From: Streptomyces sp. B21-083
GTDB taxonomy: Bacteria > Actinomycetota > Actinomycetes > Streptomycetales > Streptomycetaceae
Assembly: GCF_036898825.1 (NCBI RefSeq)
Contig: NZ_JARUND010000001.1
Span: 2,232,001 to 2,296,000, forward strand
Reading direction: 5' to 3'
DNA length: 64,000 nt
A program made the position numbers and the translations under genes. Positions 39,446 to 47,304 of this stretch are shown one piece after another; within the stretch, counting starts at the first letter, position 1; every line of letters begins with the position of its first letter. Below the pieces are notes generated by a model, which was given only the letters and a program-made list of their open reading frames with translations, had not been told where the DNA came from and made no database searches.

Positions 39446-40866
39446 AGCCGCGGATCCACCGGCTCCGACTCCAGCGCCAACACCCCGAACACCGCCTCAT
39501 GCACCCGCCACAACGGCTCCCCCTCCCCCAGCCGATCCAACGCCTCCAACCCCAACGCGTACTCCCTGATCGCAAGCGACCGCTTGTGATTCAGGAACCG
39601 CCCCCGCAGCCGCGCGAGATTCTCCGGCCGCGTGTACTCCGGCCCGTAGATGATCCGCAGATACTCACGCCCCCGGCACTTGATGCCGGGCTGCACCAGC
39701 CGCCCCTTCCCGTCGCGCACCACTCCGCCCAGCGGCTTGACGACCATGCCCTCCCCACCCCGCCCGGTCATCTCCAGCCACCAGTCGACGCCCGCACGCA
39801 CAGACTCCGCGTCCGCCGTGTCGACGTACAGCCGACGCGTCGTCTGCAGCAGACCCGTACCGTCGTGCTCCACCAGCCGGTCCAGCAGGGCCAGTTGCTC
39901 ATCGTGCGGCAGACCCGCCAGGCTGCGCCCCTCGGTCGCCAGCACCTGGAAGGGCGCCAGACGGACCCCGTCCAACCCCTCCGTCGGCCAGCAGTAACGC
40001 CGGTAGGCCGCCGTGAACGCCGAGGCGTCCGAGGCCCGTTCACGCTGACGCGCAAGCAGGTCCCCCACGTCGATGCCCCGCGCCGCCGCACCCTCCAGCG
40101 CGGCCAGCGCCCCCGGGAACACCGCCCCGGAGGCGGCGCCCACGGCCGCGTACTGCGACCGCAGCAGCCCGGACGCCTTCAGCGACCACGGCATCAACTC
40201 GGCGTCCAGCAGCAGCCAGTCGGTACTCAGCTCCTCCCACAGACCGGCCCCGTCCGCCGCCACCCGCACCCGGCCGAGGATTTCCTCCGTCACCTTCGGG
40301 TCGTCGACGAACGGCCGCCCGGTACGCGTGTACAGCGCCCCCGCCAGGCCTTCGCCACCACTGTCCACCCCGAACCGCTTCCGAGCCACCTCGGCGTCGC
40401 GGCACACCAGCGCCACCGCCCGCGAACCCATGTGCTTCTCCTCGCACACGACCCGCTCGACCCCGTCCGCCCGGTACTGCTCGAACGCCTCGGCCGGGTG
40501 CTCCAAGTAGCCATCCTCCCGGGACGTCGCCGTCGGAGCCATCGTCGGCGGCAGGTACGGCAGCAGACGCGGGTCCACCGCGAAGCGGCTCATGACCTCC
40601 AGGGCCGCCGCCGCGTTCTCCTCCCGGACGGTGATCCGGCCCGCGTGGCGCGTCTCCACCACCCGGCGGCCGTGGACGTCCGCCAGGTCCAGCGGCCGGC
40701 CGTCGTGCCCGCCCGGCGCCTCCGACCGCAGCGGCCTGACCGGCTCGTACCAGACCTGCTCGGCCGGTACGTCGACCAGTTCCCGCTCCGGCCAGCGCAG
40801 CGCGGTCAGCTTGCCGCCGAAGACGGCACCCGTGTCGAGGCAGATGGTGTTGTTCAGCCAGGCACG
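39442..40866 (-). pseudogene. pnkp: Polynucleotide kinase-phosphatase, 3' part, cut by prophage
   Basis: Bacterial Pnkp is an RNA-repair enzyme of three modules: 5'-kinase, metallophosphatase and ligase-like adenylyltransferase. Here only the last stretch of the phosphatase remains (WLNNTICLDTGAVFGGKLTA, about 40855-40795), followed by the full ligase-like domain. That domain has the adenylation Lys in CEEKHMGSRAV, then TEGLDGVRLAPFQ, GGEGMVVKPLGG and LGLEALDRLGEGEPLWRVHE. Upstream, the frame meets a TGA at about 40877 within phage sequence. The 5' two thirds should lie beyond the prophage. A start near 40662 could still give a free ligase domain of ~406 residues, so it is disrupted rather than obviously dead. 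Confidence 0.88.
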
Positions 40867-40873
40867 AATGCCT
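40860..40873. other. Prophage/pnkp junction (probable attachment site)
   Basis: Homology to Pnkp stops here. The junction coincides with the small palindrome AGGCA-CGAA-TGCCT. I infer an attachment half-site close to these bases; the exact crossover cannot be fixed without the other junction or an empty-site genome. From here to 41059 I see no gene, only repeated GTGAGACG/GAGACGTG and CACGTCTC motifs. Confidence 0.55.
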
Positions 40874-41059
40874 CATCTGCGGTTCGGTCGCTCGGCGGTC
40901 GGCTTACGCCTCTCACCTGTGACGATGTAGTGAGACGAGTTGAGACGTGAGTAGATGGGCTGAGATTTCCCGCCCTCCCCTGAGGCTCCCCGCACGTCTC
41001 ACTCCCCACCCACTCCCCGGGATCGGGACCCCGACGGGGCCGTCACCTGCACGAAAGGG

Positions 41060-41299
41060 CTAGGGGGATGCCTCGCCCACCCGGCCCGGTTCGTAGTCGC
41101 TCCCCGACCTTGCCGCCGCCTCGCGCTGCATGTCTTCCATGGCCATGACGCACTCCTGGCAGGCCCGAACTTCACGGTCGTCGTCGTCGCGGGGGTGGAT
41201 GGTCTTCACGACGGTGGTGTCGATGACGCCTCGACCGGGATGCCGGAAGCAGATCGCCGGTCTCCACTCGTAGAGGTCGAGGATGTGCTGGCGGTCCAT
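41060..41299 (-). CDS. Small prophage protein with Cys-x2-Cys motif
   Basis: A 79-residue protein (ATG 41299, GGGAGG ribosome site): MDRQHILDLYEWRPAICFRH, then VKTIHPRDDDDREVRACQEC and MEDMQREAAARSGSDYEPGR. The three cysteines with His suggest a small metal-binding fold. It resembles hypothetical proteins of Streptomyces integrative elements. It is the gene nearest the attachment site. Function unknown. Confidence 0.7.
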   Translation of the reverse strand: MDRQHILDLYEWRPAICFRHPGRGVIDTTVVKTIHPRDDDDREVRACQECVMAMEDMQREAAARSGSDYEPGRVGEASP

Positions 41300-41547
41300 G
41301 CTGGGCCTCCCGTTGCTGACGGCGGATGGGGTGGGGGGGGTGTGGTGCTGCTTCCCGCTCTGCTCAACGGGACGCGCAGGTGGGAGGTGGTTCACACGAT
41401 CGAGTGAACATGCGTTCGAATTCTGGACACTACATCTAGCCCTGCGGCATATGCCAGGCAGCCGCAGGGCTCACGCCTTCTGGAGATCGCGAAAAGCCTG
41501 ATGCCACCAGGCTGACTTATGATCATGCAAGTCACAGCGTTTGACGG

Positions 41548-41790
41548 GTGCTCCCCTACCCCTCTGACGGCGATGACTGGCTACTGCACGAACGGCGCCG
41601 GATCGGCAGGCACATCCGGAACGCGCGCATAGACCACAGCCTCACGCAGGAACAGGTCTTCCTAGCGGCCTCGGTGAACCGGAGCTTCTACCAGCAGATC
41701 GAGGGCGGCGACGCGAACCCTTCCCTGGAGACGCTCCTACGTATCGCGCGGGCTATCGGCGTGACCATCTCCGAACTCCTCCGTGGCTGA
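41548..41790 (+). CDS. Small XRE-type helix-turn-helix protein
   Basis: An 80-residue single-domain Cro/CI-like regulator: RRRIGRHIRNARIDHSLTQE, VFLAASVNRSFYQQIEGGDA and a final helix ending TISELLRG. GTG start. Position at the prophage end suggests a role in prophage control or simply a cargo regulator. I see nothing recognisable in 41791-42075 behind it. Confidence 0.75.
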   Translation: MLPYPSDGDDWLLHERRRIGRHIRNARIDHSLTQEQVFLAASVNRSFYQQIEGGDANPSLETLLRIARAIGVTISELLRG

Positions 41791-42075
41791 AGGTGTGCGC
41801 GGCGACCCCCGCCAGCGCATCTGGAATGCGAGTCAATAACAGAACAGCCGGTAACGGAAGGTGTCGAGTGCATATATCCGAGCAGGCCCGGTGGCCAGCG
41901 AGAACCTCTCACCAGGTGTGATCCTTTGGCCAGAGATGCGCCTCGTCCGGTAGAGGTTCGCCGCCGGTCAGGGGAACCGACGGCGAACCCGGGCCGCCCG
42001 ACACGGGGCGTACGAGGCGGCCCACCCCCGGCGGCCACGCCACGCAGCCAGCCGCCGAGGGAGTCAATAGGGGCT

Positions 42076-42285
42076 TCAGGCGCCGCGCTCCCGACTGGCC
42101 CATATACGGGTCATGATCCGCAACGCGTCCGGATCTATCACGTCGACGAGATCGGCATGCTCACGGTGCGCCCACACGGACCAGCCCGGCCCGGAACTAC
42201 CCGGCTCGTACGCCACCTCGACCGCATCGTCAGGGTCGGTGATGAGCCCGTCGCAGTGACGGCACACATGCAGGACGCCGTTCAT
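42076..42285 (-). CDS. Small prophage protein, zinc-ribbon-like
   Basis: A 69-residue protein: VLHVCRHCDGLITDPDDAVE followed by WSVWAHREHADLVDVI. A CxxC motif and a later HxxH-like pair could bind zinc. The start overlaps the upstream stop (ATGA). Third gene of a leftward trio. Function unknown. Confidence 0.7.
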   Translation of the reverse strand: MNGVLHVCRHCDGLITDPDDAVEVAYEPGSSGPGWSVWAHREHADLVDVIDPDALRIMTRIWASRERGA

Positions 42286-42482
42286 GGCCAGCGGGACCCG
42301 GACGTAGCGGTGATCGAACGGCGCCCGTTGTAGCCGTCGACATGCCCGCCACCATGGCCCGGTGAGAGAGTGCAGCGGCCCGACCCGTTCGGGTTCTGCC
42401 GCCAGCAGTAGCCGGCCGCGCGGCCCGCATCCAACGACCGCTGCCCGGCATCCTCGGCCGATGCCTGCCCGCGCGCCGTCAC
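42282..42482 (-). CDS. Small prophage protein, Cys/His-rich
   Basis: GTG 42482 overlaps the preceding stop (GTGA), giving 66 residues. Contains YCWRQNPNGSGRCTLSPGHG and GGHVDGYNGR: two cysteines and two histidines of a common phage and integrative-element motif (C...RCTLxxGHxGxH). Function unknown. Confidence 0.7.
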   Translation of the reverse strand: MTARGQASAEDAGQRSLDAGRAAGYCWRQNPNGSGRCTLSPGHGGGHVDGYNGRRSITATSGSRWP

Positions 42483-42886
42483 CGGTACTCCCTCGCCAGT
42501 CGTCGCAGCGCCATCCCTATGTCGCAGCTGCCCGCATCGGCGCGGCATCGCTCGCACGACGGGGCATGGCAGTTCAGGGTGTGGTGCGCCAGCGAGGGCA
42601 TGGAAGCGCGGGAGGCGCGGGGGGACCAGCGCATCGGGACGCCCGTGCCCGCGTGAGGACTCACCCGTTCACCGAGGGCGACCGCGGTGGCCGGGGTGAG
42701 GGTGACGCCGCTCCACACGCAGTCGGCCCCGCGGGTCTGCGCATCCGTCAGCTTGCCGAGGTCAGGCAGGGTGAGTATCTCGAGCGCGTCGATCGTGGCG
42801 GCGACCGCTTCGACCGCGGCGGTGAATACCTCGTCGTCTCTGTCCACGTCTTCTCCCCGGGCGTCGCGTCGATGTGTGCTGCTCAT
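42479..42886 (-). CDS. Cys-rich protein of Streptomyces mobile elements
   Basis: A 135-residue protein with an N-terminal acidic helical part (DDEVFTAAVEAVAATIDALE, ILTLPDLGKLTDAQTRGADC) and a C-terminal Cys/His-rich part (NCHAPSCERCRADAGSCDIG). It matches a family I recognise from Streptomyces integrative elements and phages, usually beside an XRE/TPR regulator, as here. It lies directly behind a 23-base palindrome and heads the trio 42886-42076. Confidence 0.72.
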   Translation of the reverse strand: MSSTHRRDARGEDVDRDDEVFTAAVEAVAATIDALEILTLPDLGKLTDAQTRGADCVWSGVTLTPATAVALGERVSPHAGTGVPMRWSPRASRASMPSLAHHTLNCHAPSCERCRADAGSCDIGMALRRLAREYR

Positions 42887-42912
42887 CGACGCTAGACGCC
42901 CGAGGGTTACTG

Positions 42913-42935
42913 AAGGGGTACAGTCTGTACCCCTT
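42913..42935. promoter_or_regulatory. 23-base perfect palindrome between XRE/TPR gene and small-gene operon
   Basis: Arms AAGGGGTACA and TGTACCCCTT around a GTC centre, all ten base pairs perfect. It lies 5 bases past the stop of the XRE/TPR gene and 27 bases before the ATG of the next leftward gene. It could be an operator for the XRE/TPR regulator or a hairpin ending its transcript. The T-run needed for a leftward terminator (CCCC then TTCAGTAA) is poor, so I favour the operator. Confidence 0.6.
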
Positions 42936-42939
42936 TTCG

Positions 42940-44169
42940 TCAGACGACTCCGAGGCGGATCCCCAGCTCGATGAGATCCCCGCGCTTCCGAGTCCGGATC
43001 ATCGTGCCGACCGTCTCCCGTACAGCGGCGTGCGCGCGCGTCGCCTGCGGGGCCAGGCGCTCCGCATCCAGGAACGCGGCCACCGCATGCTCACGCTGCC
43101 CGTTGTGGAAGTAGGCGCGCCCGCAGTCGATGTGGAAATGCGAGCGCCGCTCCCGCGAGTAGTCGGCCGGCAGTCGCACCTTCTCCGCCTGGGCCACCGC
43201 CTTGCGCCCGTCACCCATCTCGACGGGCAGGCTTACCGACCACAGCGCCGTGTTCGTGGGACCGAACTGCAACTGCCAGTCGTTGCGGTCCTCGCCGAGT
43301 TCGTCGGCCGCCTCCTGTGCTTTCGCCAGATGCTGCACCGCGGTCGTGCCGTCGGTTGCTCGAGCAGCGTTCAGGGACGCCTTCAGGTGGAACGCTCCCC
43401 GCAGCGATACCGTCTCCGGGCCTGGCGAGCGGATCGCACCCAGCTCGGTGAGTGCCTCATCAATGATATGGCCGGCCTCGTCGTGCTCGCCGATGGTGAG
43501 GAACTCGCCCGCGTCGTACCAGTGCGCGGCGAGGATGCGCAGCGGGTCGCCGGTCTCCCGGGACGCCCACAGGACCCGCTCCGTGGCGAGCGTCGCATCG
43601 CTCGAGTGGCCCAGCTTGTACAGGTACTGCATGGCGCACTCGTACGCCGACGCGAGAAGGCCGAACGCCCTCCGCTTGGCGTCGCCCGTCTCGAGGTCGG
43701 CGGCCACCTGAAGATCCCGCAGGAGTGCGGGAAGCTCAGCGCCGGCCTTCGTCAGGGCTGCGGCCTGGCGGTGGAGGTTCGCCTCGAGGACGCGCCGCTC
43801 GAGGTCGGCCAGGTCGACGGCCGCAGCCTCCGCCTCGGTAGGGCGTGCGGGCCGGCCGTGCCGGAGAAGGGCGCGGCGGACGGCGGCGACCGAGGCGACA
43901 GCATCCTGCCCGTCACGGTCTGCCTGGACGGGCACGTACGGGGCCCCGGTGATCTCGGTCGGGTGGCAGTCCAGGGCCTGCGCGAAGGCGAGGATCACCG
44001 CGGGCCGGTCGAGGCTGCGGCGCCCCTGCTCGAACTTCTTGACGGCCTCGAGGGAGTACCCGGATTCGGCGGCGAGGCGGCCCTGTGTCCAGCGGTGACG
44101 GTGGCGGAGTCGGGCGAGTCGCTGCCCGTTGCTCTCTGCGCCGGTGTGGATGTCGGTGGGAGTTGGCAT
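42940..44169 (-). CDS. XRE-family regulator with TPR-like C-terminal domain
   Basis: A 409-residue protein. Residues 15-75 form a helix-turn-helix (RLARLRHRHRWTQGRLAAES, GYSLEAVKKFEQGRRSLDRP). The rest (about 110-400) is helical with TPR-like pairs (LEANLHRQAAALTKAGAELP, AHWYDAGEFLTIGEHDEAGH, CGRAYFHNGQREHAVAAFLD). This architecture resembles peptide- or ligand-sensing regulators that Streptomyces elements and chromosomes share. It may be the element's master regulator, acting at the palindrome behind it. Confidence 0.85.
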   Translation of the reverse strand: MPTPTDIHTGAESNGQRLARLRHRHRWTQGRLAAESGYSLEAVKKFEQGRRSLDRPAVILAFAQALDCHPTEITGAPYVPVQADRDGQDAVASVAAVRRALLRHGRPARPTEAEAAAVDLADLERRVLEANLHRQAAALTKAGAELPALLRDLQVAADLETGDAKRRAFGLLASAYECAMQYLYKLGHSSDATLATERVLWASRETGDPLRILAAHWYDAGEFLTIGEHDEAGHIIDEALTELGAIRSPGPETVSLRGAFHLKASLNAARATDGTTAVQHLAKAQEAADELGEDRNDWQLQFGPTNTALWSVSLPVEMGDGRKAVAQAEKVRLPADYSRERRSHFHIDCGRAYFHNGQREHAVAAFLDAERLAPQATRAHAAVRETVGTMIRTRKRGDLIELGIRLGVV

Positions 44170-44321
44170 ACTGGTCTCCTGTTCCTTGCGTCCACTCGGA
44201 ACGGTACGCCGATCGGCCGATGGTGTGCGCGGGTTGGGCCCTTACGGATCGCGGATCCGTGAGGGCCTTTCTCGTCGGAGGGCCATGAGTTTCTGGCCGG
44301 TCCGATCGATAAACTGTGGCC

Positions 44322-44501
44322 ATGCCCCCGACCTTCGCCTCTACTGGCGTGCGCCCTGCTGCGGTCATCAACGAGCAGATCCGCGCCATCGTCAGAGGTG
44401 CCCGAAGCCGCCGGTGGACGCAGGCGGAACGCACCCTGTACGGGCTGCTGCTCGTGGAGTGGGAGACGGCGCGGCGGGCCGAGATTGTGGAAGCGGCGTA
44501 G
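44322..44501 (+). CDS. Small hypothetical prophage protein
   Basis: 59 residues: FASTGVRPAAVINEQIRAIV, GARSRRWTQAERTLYGLLLV and EWETARRAEIVEAA. This pattern (GVRPAAVINE... LVEWxxA.RAE.VEAA) recurs among hypothetical proteins in Streptomyces and its phages. An upstream GTG at 44316 is also possible. Divergent from the XRE/TPR gene. Function unknown. Confidence 0.65.
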   Translation: MPPTFASTGVRPAAVINEQIRAIVRGARSRRWTQAERTLYGLLLVEWETARRAEIVEAA

Positions 44502-44665
44502 TGCCGTCCGGGTCCCGCCGTCGGACGGCCGCCAGCCCCGCACTGCCCGCCGTCAGCGGGTGTGCCCACGGTGACCCGAAGGACTGACGCTCAGGGCGCG
44601 TGCTGCGCAGTCACGCACGGGACGCCCCTACAGGAAGGGTACGCGCCGCACCATAGGATCCGCCC

Positions 44666-44857
44666 GTGACCACCATCGACTTCCCCGCCGACCTGCTGAA
44701 CCTCGAACGATCCGCCTGGACCGCGATCCAGAACGGCACCCTCACCGTCGGGCAGGCGCGCGCCGTACACGACGGGATCGCCGCGTTCGCGGCTGGCAAC
44801 GACCTCGCGCGGATCGATGTCGAGATGGGGGTGAAGCGGGCGGTGCGGCACGCCTAG
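44666..44857 (+). CDS. Small hypothetical prophage protein
   Basis: A 63-residue helical protein: PADLLNLERSAWTAIQNGTL, TVGQARAVHDGIAAFAAG. GTG start after AGGATCC. No family recognised; the gene is supported by its start signal and amino-acid composition. Confidence 0.6.
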   Translation: MTTIDFPADLLNLERSAWTAIQNGTLTVGQARAVHDGIAAFAAGNDLARIDVEMGVKRAVRHA

Positions 44858-45028
44858 GGCCCCGCGAAACGCTCGGTATCGAGGGATAGACCAGGCGGTG
44901 CGGCGCACTTCGAGGGCGTCGGTCTACGGGTCAGCGCAGAAAAGTGCATATCTGGCATTTATCGCGAATAGGGCTCGCAGGTGTGGGCACTCCGACCGGA
45001 GAACGCCCACTACCGAACGGAGCACACC

Positions 45029-45310
45029 GTGATCATCAAGAAGATGCACGACATGGGCATCCGCAGCGAACACGCCTACACCGCCGCCATGGCATCCATC
45101 GGCATCAGCATCTTCACCTGGATAGCCAGCCTCAAAGCCGAACCCGGCACCCACGCCGACCTCGCCCGCGCCGACAGGTGGGGCATCTTCGTAGGCGAAT
45201 GGGCCCCCACCTTCTTCGGCCTCGGCGTCGCCCTCTCCCAGCATGAACAGCAAGACGGCACCCTCACCGCCAGCATCCACGACCTCCGGGAACAGAAGCA
45301 GGCCGGCTGA
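45029..45310 (+). CDS. Small membrane protein of the prophage
   Basis: GTG 45029 after CGGAGCACACC gives 93 residues. One clear membrane segment (AMASIGISIFTWIASL) and a second weaker one (WAPTFFGLGVALS), then a charged tail. Convergent with the late operon; a perfect hairpin lies 14 bases behind it. Expressed rightward like lysogenic genes, it could be a prophage-expressed envelope protein such as an exclusion factor; this is speculation. Confidence 0.65.
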   Translation: MIIKKMHDMGIRSEHAYTAAMASIGISIFTWIASLKAEPGTHADLARADRWGIFVGEWAPTFFGLGVALSQHEQQDGTLTASIHDLREQKQAG

Positions 45311-45323
45311 CACACGCCAGCGC

Positions 45324-45350
45324 GCGCCCGCCCCAACACGGGGCGGGCGC
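45324..45350. terminator. 11-bp perfect hairpin between convergent prophage genes
   Basis: GCGCCCGCCCC-AACAC-GGGGCGGGCGC. Placed between the rightward membrane-protein gene and the end of the leftward late operon, it can serve both. Confidence 0.8.
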
Positions 45351-45482
45351 CAAGAGGGGCCGCGCACACGAAAGCGGCCTCCGTCGCCCGCCCGAAGGCA
45401 GGGCGCGGAGGTCACGCGGCAGACGGCAGAACACCCCCGCCACCACCCCGTGAAGGGCGGCAGCGGGGGCGAGTTGGTGCGG

Positions 45483-45641
45483 TCACTCGTCGATGAACGG
45501 CGGCAGGACGGGTTCGATGAACAGGCCCGCGTACGGCACCGGAACCGGCTGCGGATCCAGGCGGCCCAACGCTTCGAGGGAGCGGGCATCCGCCGCGGTG
45601 TCGTCGCGGCGCGGGGGCCGGGCAGCGGCAGGTTCAGGCAT
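45483..45641 (-). CDS. 52-residue protein at the end of the late operon
   Basis: Short frame starting ATG 45641, 3 bases after the preceding stop: begins MPEPAAARPPRRDD, contains SLEALGRLDPQPVPVPYAGL and ends EPVLPPFIDE. Pro-rich and acidic, without a membrane segment. Similar tiny genes end the lysis region in many Streptomyces phages. Support is position, spacing and codon-like composition only. Confidence 0.55.
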   Translation of the reverse strand: MPEPAAARPPRRDDTAADARSLEALGRLDPQPVPVPYAGLFIEPVLPPFIDE

Positions 45642-45644
45642 GAA

Positions 45645-45974
45645 TCACACTCCAGTTCGGTTGTACTCGTCCACCAGAGGATGCGGCGGATCAGGGTCAA
45701 CGCCGGCATCCACCATCTGGCGGCGCCACCGGTCCATCGTCCACGAGCACGCCCGCAGGATCGACTCCACCCGAGACAGTCGCCCACGCAGCGCGCCGTT
45801 CTCCTCGTCGACCCGCTTCACCGTCGCCTCCAGCACAGCGAACTCCTGCGCCTTCGCCGCCGGCGCGGCCTGGATTGCTGCCGCCGTCCGGGTGCCCCGG
45901 TAGGTGAAGAACCCTGTCACGATCACACCTAGCACCGTGATGGCGGCCCCGATGATGCCCCAGATTCCGTTCAC
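45645..45974 (-). CDS. Membrane-anchored coiled-coil protein of the lysis region
   Basis: 109 residues: an N-terminal membrane segment (IIGAAITVLGVIVTGFFTYR), a predicted coiled coil (EFAVLEATVKRVDEENGALR) and a soluble C-terminus. GTG start overlaps the upstream stop (GTGA). Such proteins accompany holins in actinophage lysis cassettes; a role in lysis timing or envelope disruption is likely but not shown. Confidence 0.75.
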   Translation of the reverse strand: MNGIWGIIGAAITVLGVIVTGFFTYRGTRTAAAIQAAPAAKAQEFAVLEATVKRVDEENGALRGRLSRVESILRACSWTMDRWRRQMVDAGVDPDPPHPLVDEYNRTGV

Positions 45975-46417
45975 CCGGGTCTCCCCTCAGCCGCCTGGCC
46001 GAGGTTCCGGGGTGTACCGGCATCAGGCGGGACTCGTGACGCGCACCAGATGACCCCGCAGTGCGATGTGATGTACCAGGCGAACAGCCACAGGCCGCGC
46101 GGGTAGTCGCCGAGGATGCCTGCCCATCCGTAGGTGAATGCCCAGATCGCGGGCGGGATGGATGCGGCGACGAAACCGAGTCCGTCGCGGCCGAATCGTA
46201 GCCAGGCGCACGTGAATGTGGCGGCCCCGCAGATGATCCACACCCATGCCCAGCAGTGCAAGGGCGCCCAGCGGAGCAGCGAGCCGAGCCCTGCTTGGAC
46301 GGGTGGTTCGAAGATGAAGCTGGCGCCGAAGCAGATTTTGCCGATGCCGAAACAGATGAGGAAGGGGCCGCGACGGCCGAGATGCCCACTGAACCAACGG
46401 GCGGCCCGGCGCCGCAC
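45971..46417 (-). CDS. Four-helix membrane protein, possible second holin
   Basis: 148 residues with about four hydrophobic segments (FLICFGIGKICFGASFIF, WAWVWIICGAATFTCAWL, LGFVAASIPPAIWAFTYG, LWLFAWYITSHCGVIWCA) and a basic N-terminus. It starts on the base after the holin stop codon. Unusually Cys/Trp-rich. Phages of this group often have two or more membrane proteins in the lysis cassette. Confidence 0.72.
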   Translation of the reverse strand: MRRRAARWFSGHLGRRGPFLICFGIGKICFGASFIFEPPVQAGLGSLLRWAPLHCWAWVWIICGAATFTCAWLRFGRDGLGFVAASIPPAIWAFTYGWAGILGDYPRGLWLFAWYITSHCGVIWCASRVPPDAGTPRNLGQAAEGRPG

Positions 46418-46738
46418 TCAGACGCCCCGGACGGAGGCCCCGCCGCCGAGCGCGGACTGCGCCTTGTCGCTCACGCCGGTGGGCCGCCACAGGCCGAAGT
46501 GGGTGAGGACGCCGACCGCGAAGGCGACGAGGGACAGGATGACGGCGGTGCCGAAGTCGTAGCCGGGTCCCGGGTTGGCGAGCTCGACGAGGAAGCCGTT
46601 CAGGGTGCTGAGCGCGAGGAGGAGGACGGCCTTCACGCCGGGGTGGGTGACGTGCTTGGTGACGAGGCCGACGAGGACCGGCAGCAGTACGGAGATGGCG
46701 AGGCCCAGCCAGTAGGCCTTGTCGAGGTTGGCGTTCAT
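46418..46738 (-). CDS. Holin
   Basis: 106 residues, two to three membrane segments (YWLGLAISVLLPVLVGLV, AVLLLALSTLNGFLVEL, TAVILSLVAFAVGVLTHF), short charged ends; typical of actinophage holins that permeabilise the membrane for the endolysin. The ATG overlaps the exonuclease stop (ATGA), and the endolysin is two genes upstream. Confidence 0.85.
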   Translation of the reverse strand: MNANLDKAYWLGLAISVLLPVLVGLVTKHVTHPGVKAVLLLALSTLNGFLVELANPGPGYDFGTAVILSLVAFAVGVLTHFGLWRPTGVSDKAQSALGGGASVRGV

Positions 46739-47304
46739 GGTGTTCTCGCTTCCTGTTCGGCTAGCCAGCGCCGGACGGTCTGGTTGTGTCTGACGTCGGC
46801 GAGGGCGTTGTGCTCGCCGGACTTCTGCTGGGGGAGGTCGCTGGGATCGATGCCGAGTCGCTCGATCTCCTGGCGAAGGTCGTGGGTCCACATCGGTACA
46901 CCGGGGGGAAGTCGCACCATTGGGCCCCAGAGCTGGCAGAGGGCGACATGGTCGTAGGCGCCGTAGTCGGCCCAGAGTTGCGGCTCGGGTTCGTCGGTCG
47001 CCTGGATGAAGTCGCGGACCTCGTTCGCGATGACCCACTTGGGCTTCACCCGCGTGTCCGTTGTGTCCAGCGCGCCGTCACTCTGCTGGAGGGCGTTGAT
47101 CTGCGGCGGGGGTTTGTAACCGCGAAGCGGCAGGTGAGGCCACACGTTGGCCTTCAGCCACTGGTGGTTGAGGATCCTGTCCACCGGCATGTCGCTGTTG
47201 ACGGCGTAGTACTCGCGTCCGTCGTCGCACACCATGCCGATGGAGATCAGCTCGATGGTGCGGCCGTCCTCCAGGAACTCCAGGTCGTAGTCGATCGCGG
47301 TCAT
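46735..47304 (-). CDS. DEDD-type 3'-5' exoribonuclease (Rv2179c-like)
   Basis: 189 residues with the DEDDh pattern: YDLEFLEDGRTIELISIGMV at the start (Asp and Glu), WADYGAYDHVAL in the middle (Asp), and SGEHNALADVRHN at the end (His and Asp). This is the Rv2179c-like family of small 3'-5' RNA exonucleases. It is embedded between endolysin and holin with ATGA overlaps on both sides, an unusual place for a nuclease. It may degrade host or phage RNA late in infection. Confidence 0.85.
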   Translation of the reverse strand: MTAIDYDLEFLEDGRTIELISIGMVCDDGREYYAVNSDMPVDRILNHQWLKANVWPHLPLRGYKPPPQINALQQSDGALDTTDTRVKPKWVIANEVRDFIQATDEPEPQLWADYGAYDHVALCQLWGPMVRLPPGVPMWTHDLRQEIERLGIDPSDLPQQKSGEHNALADVRHNQTVRRWLAEQEARTP

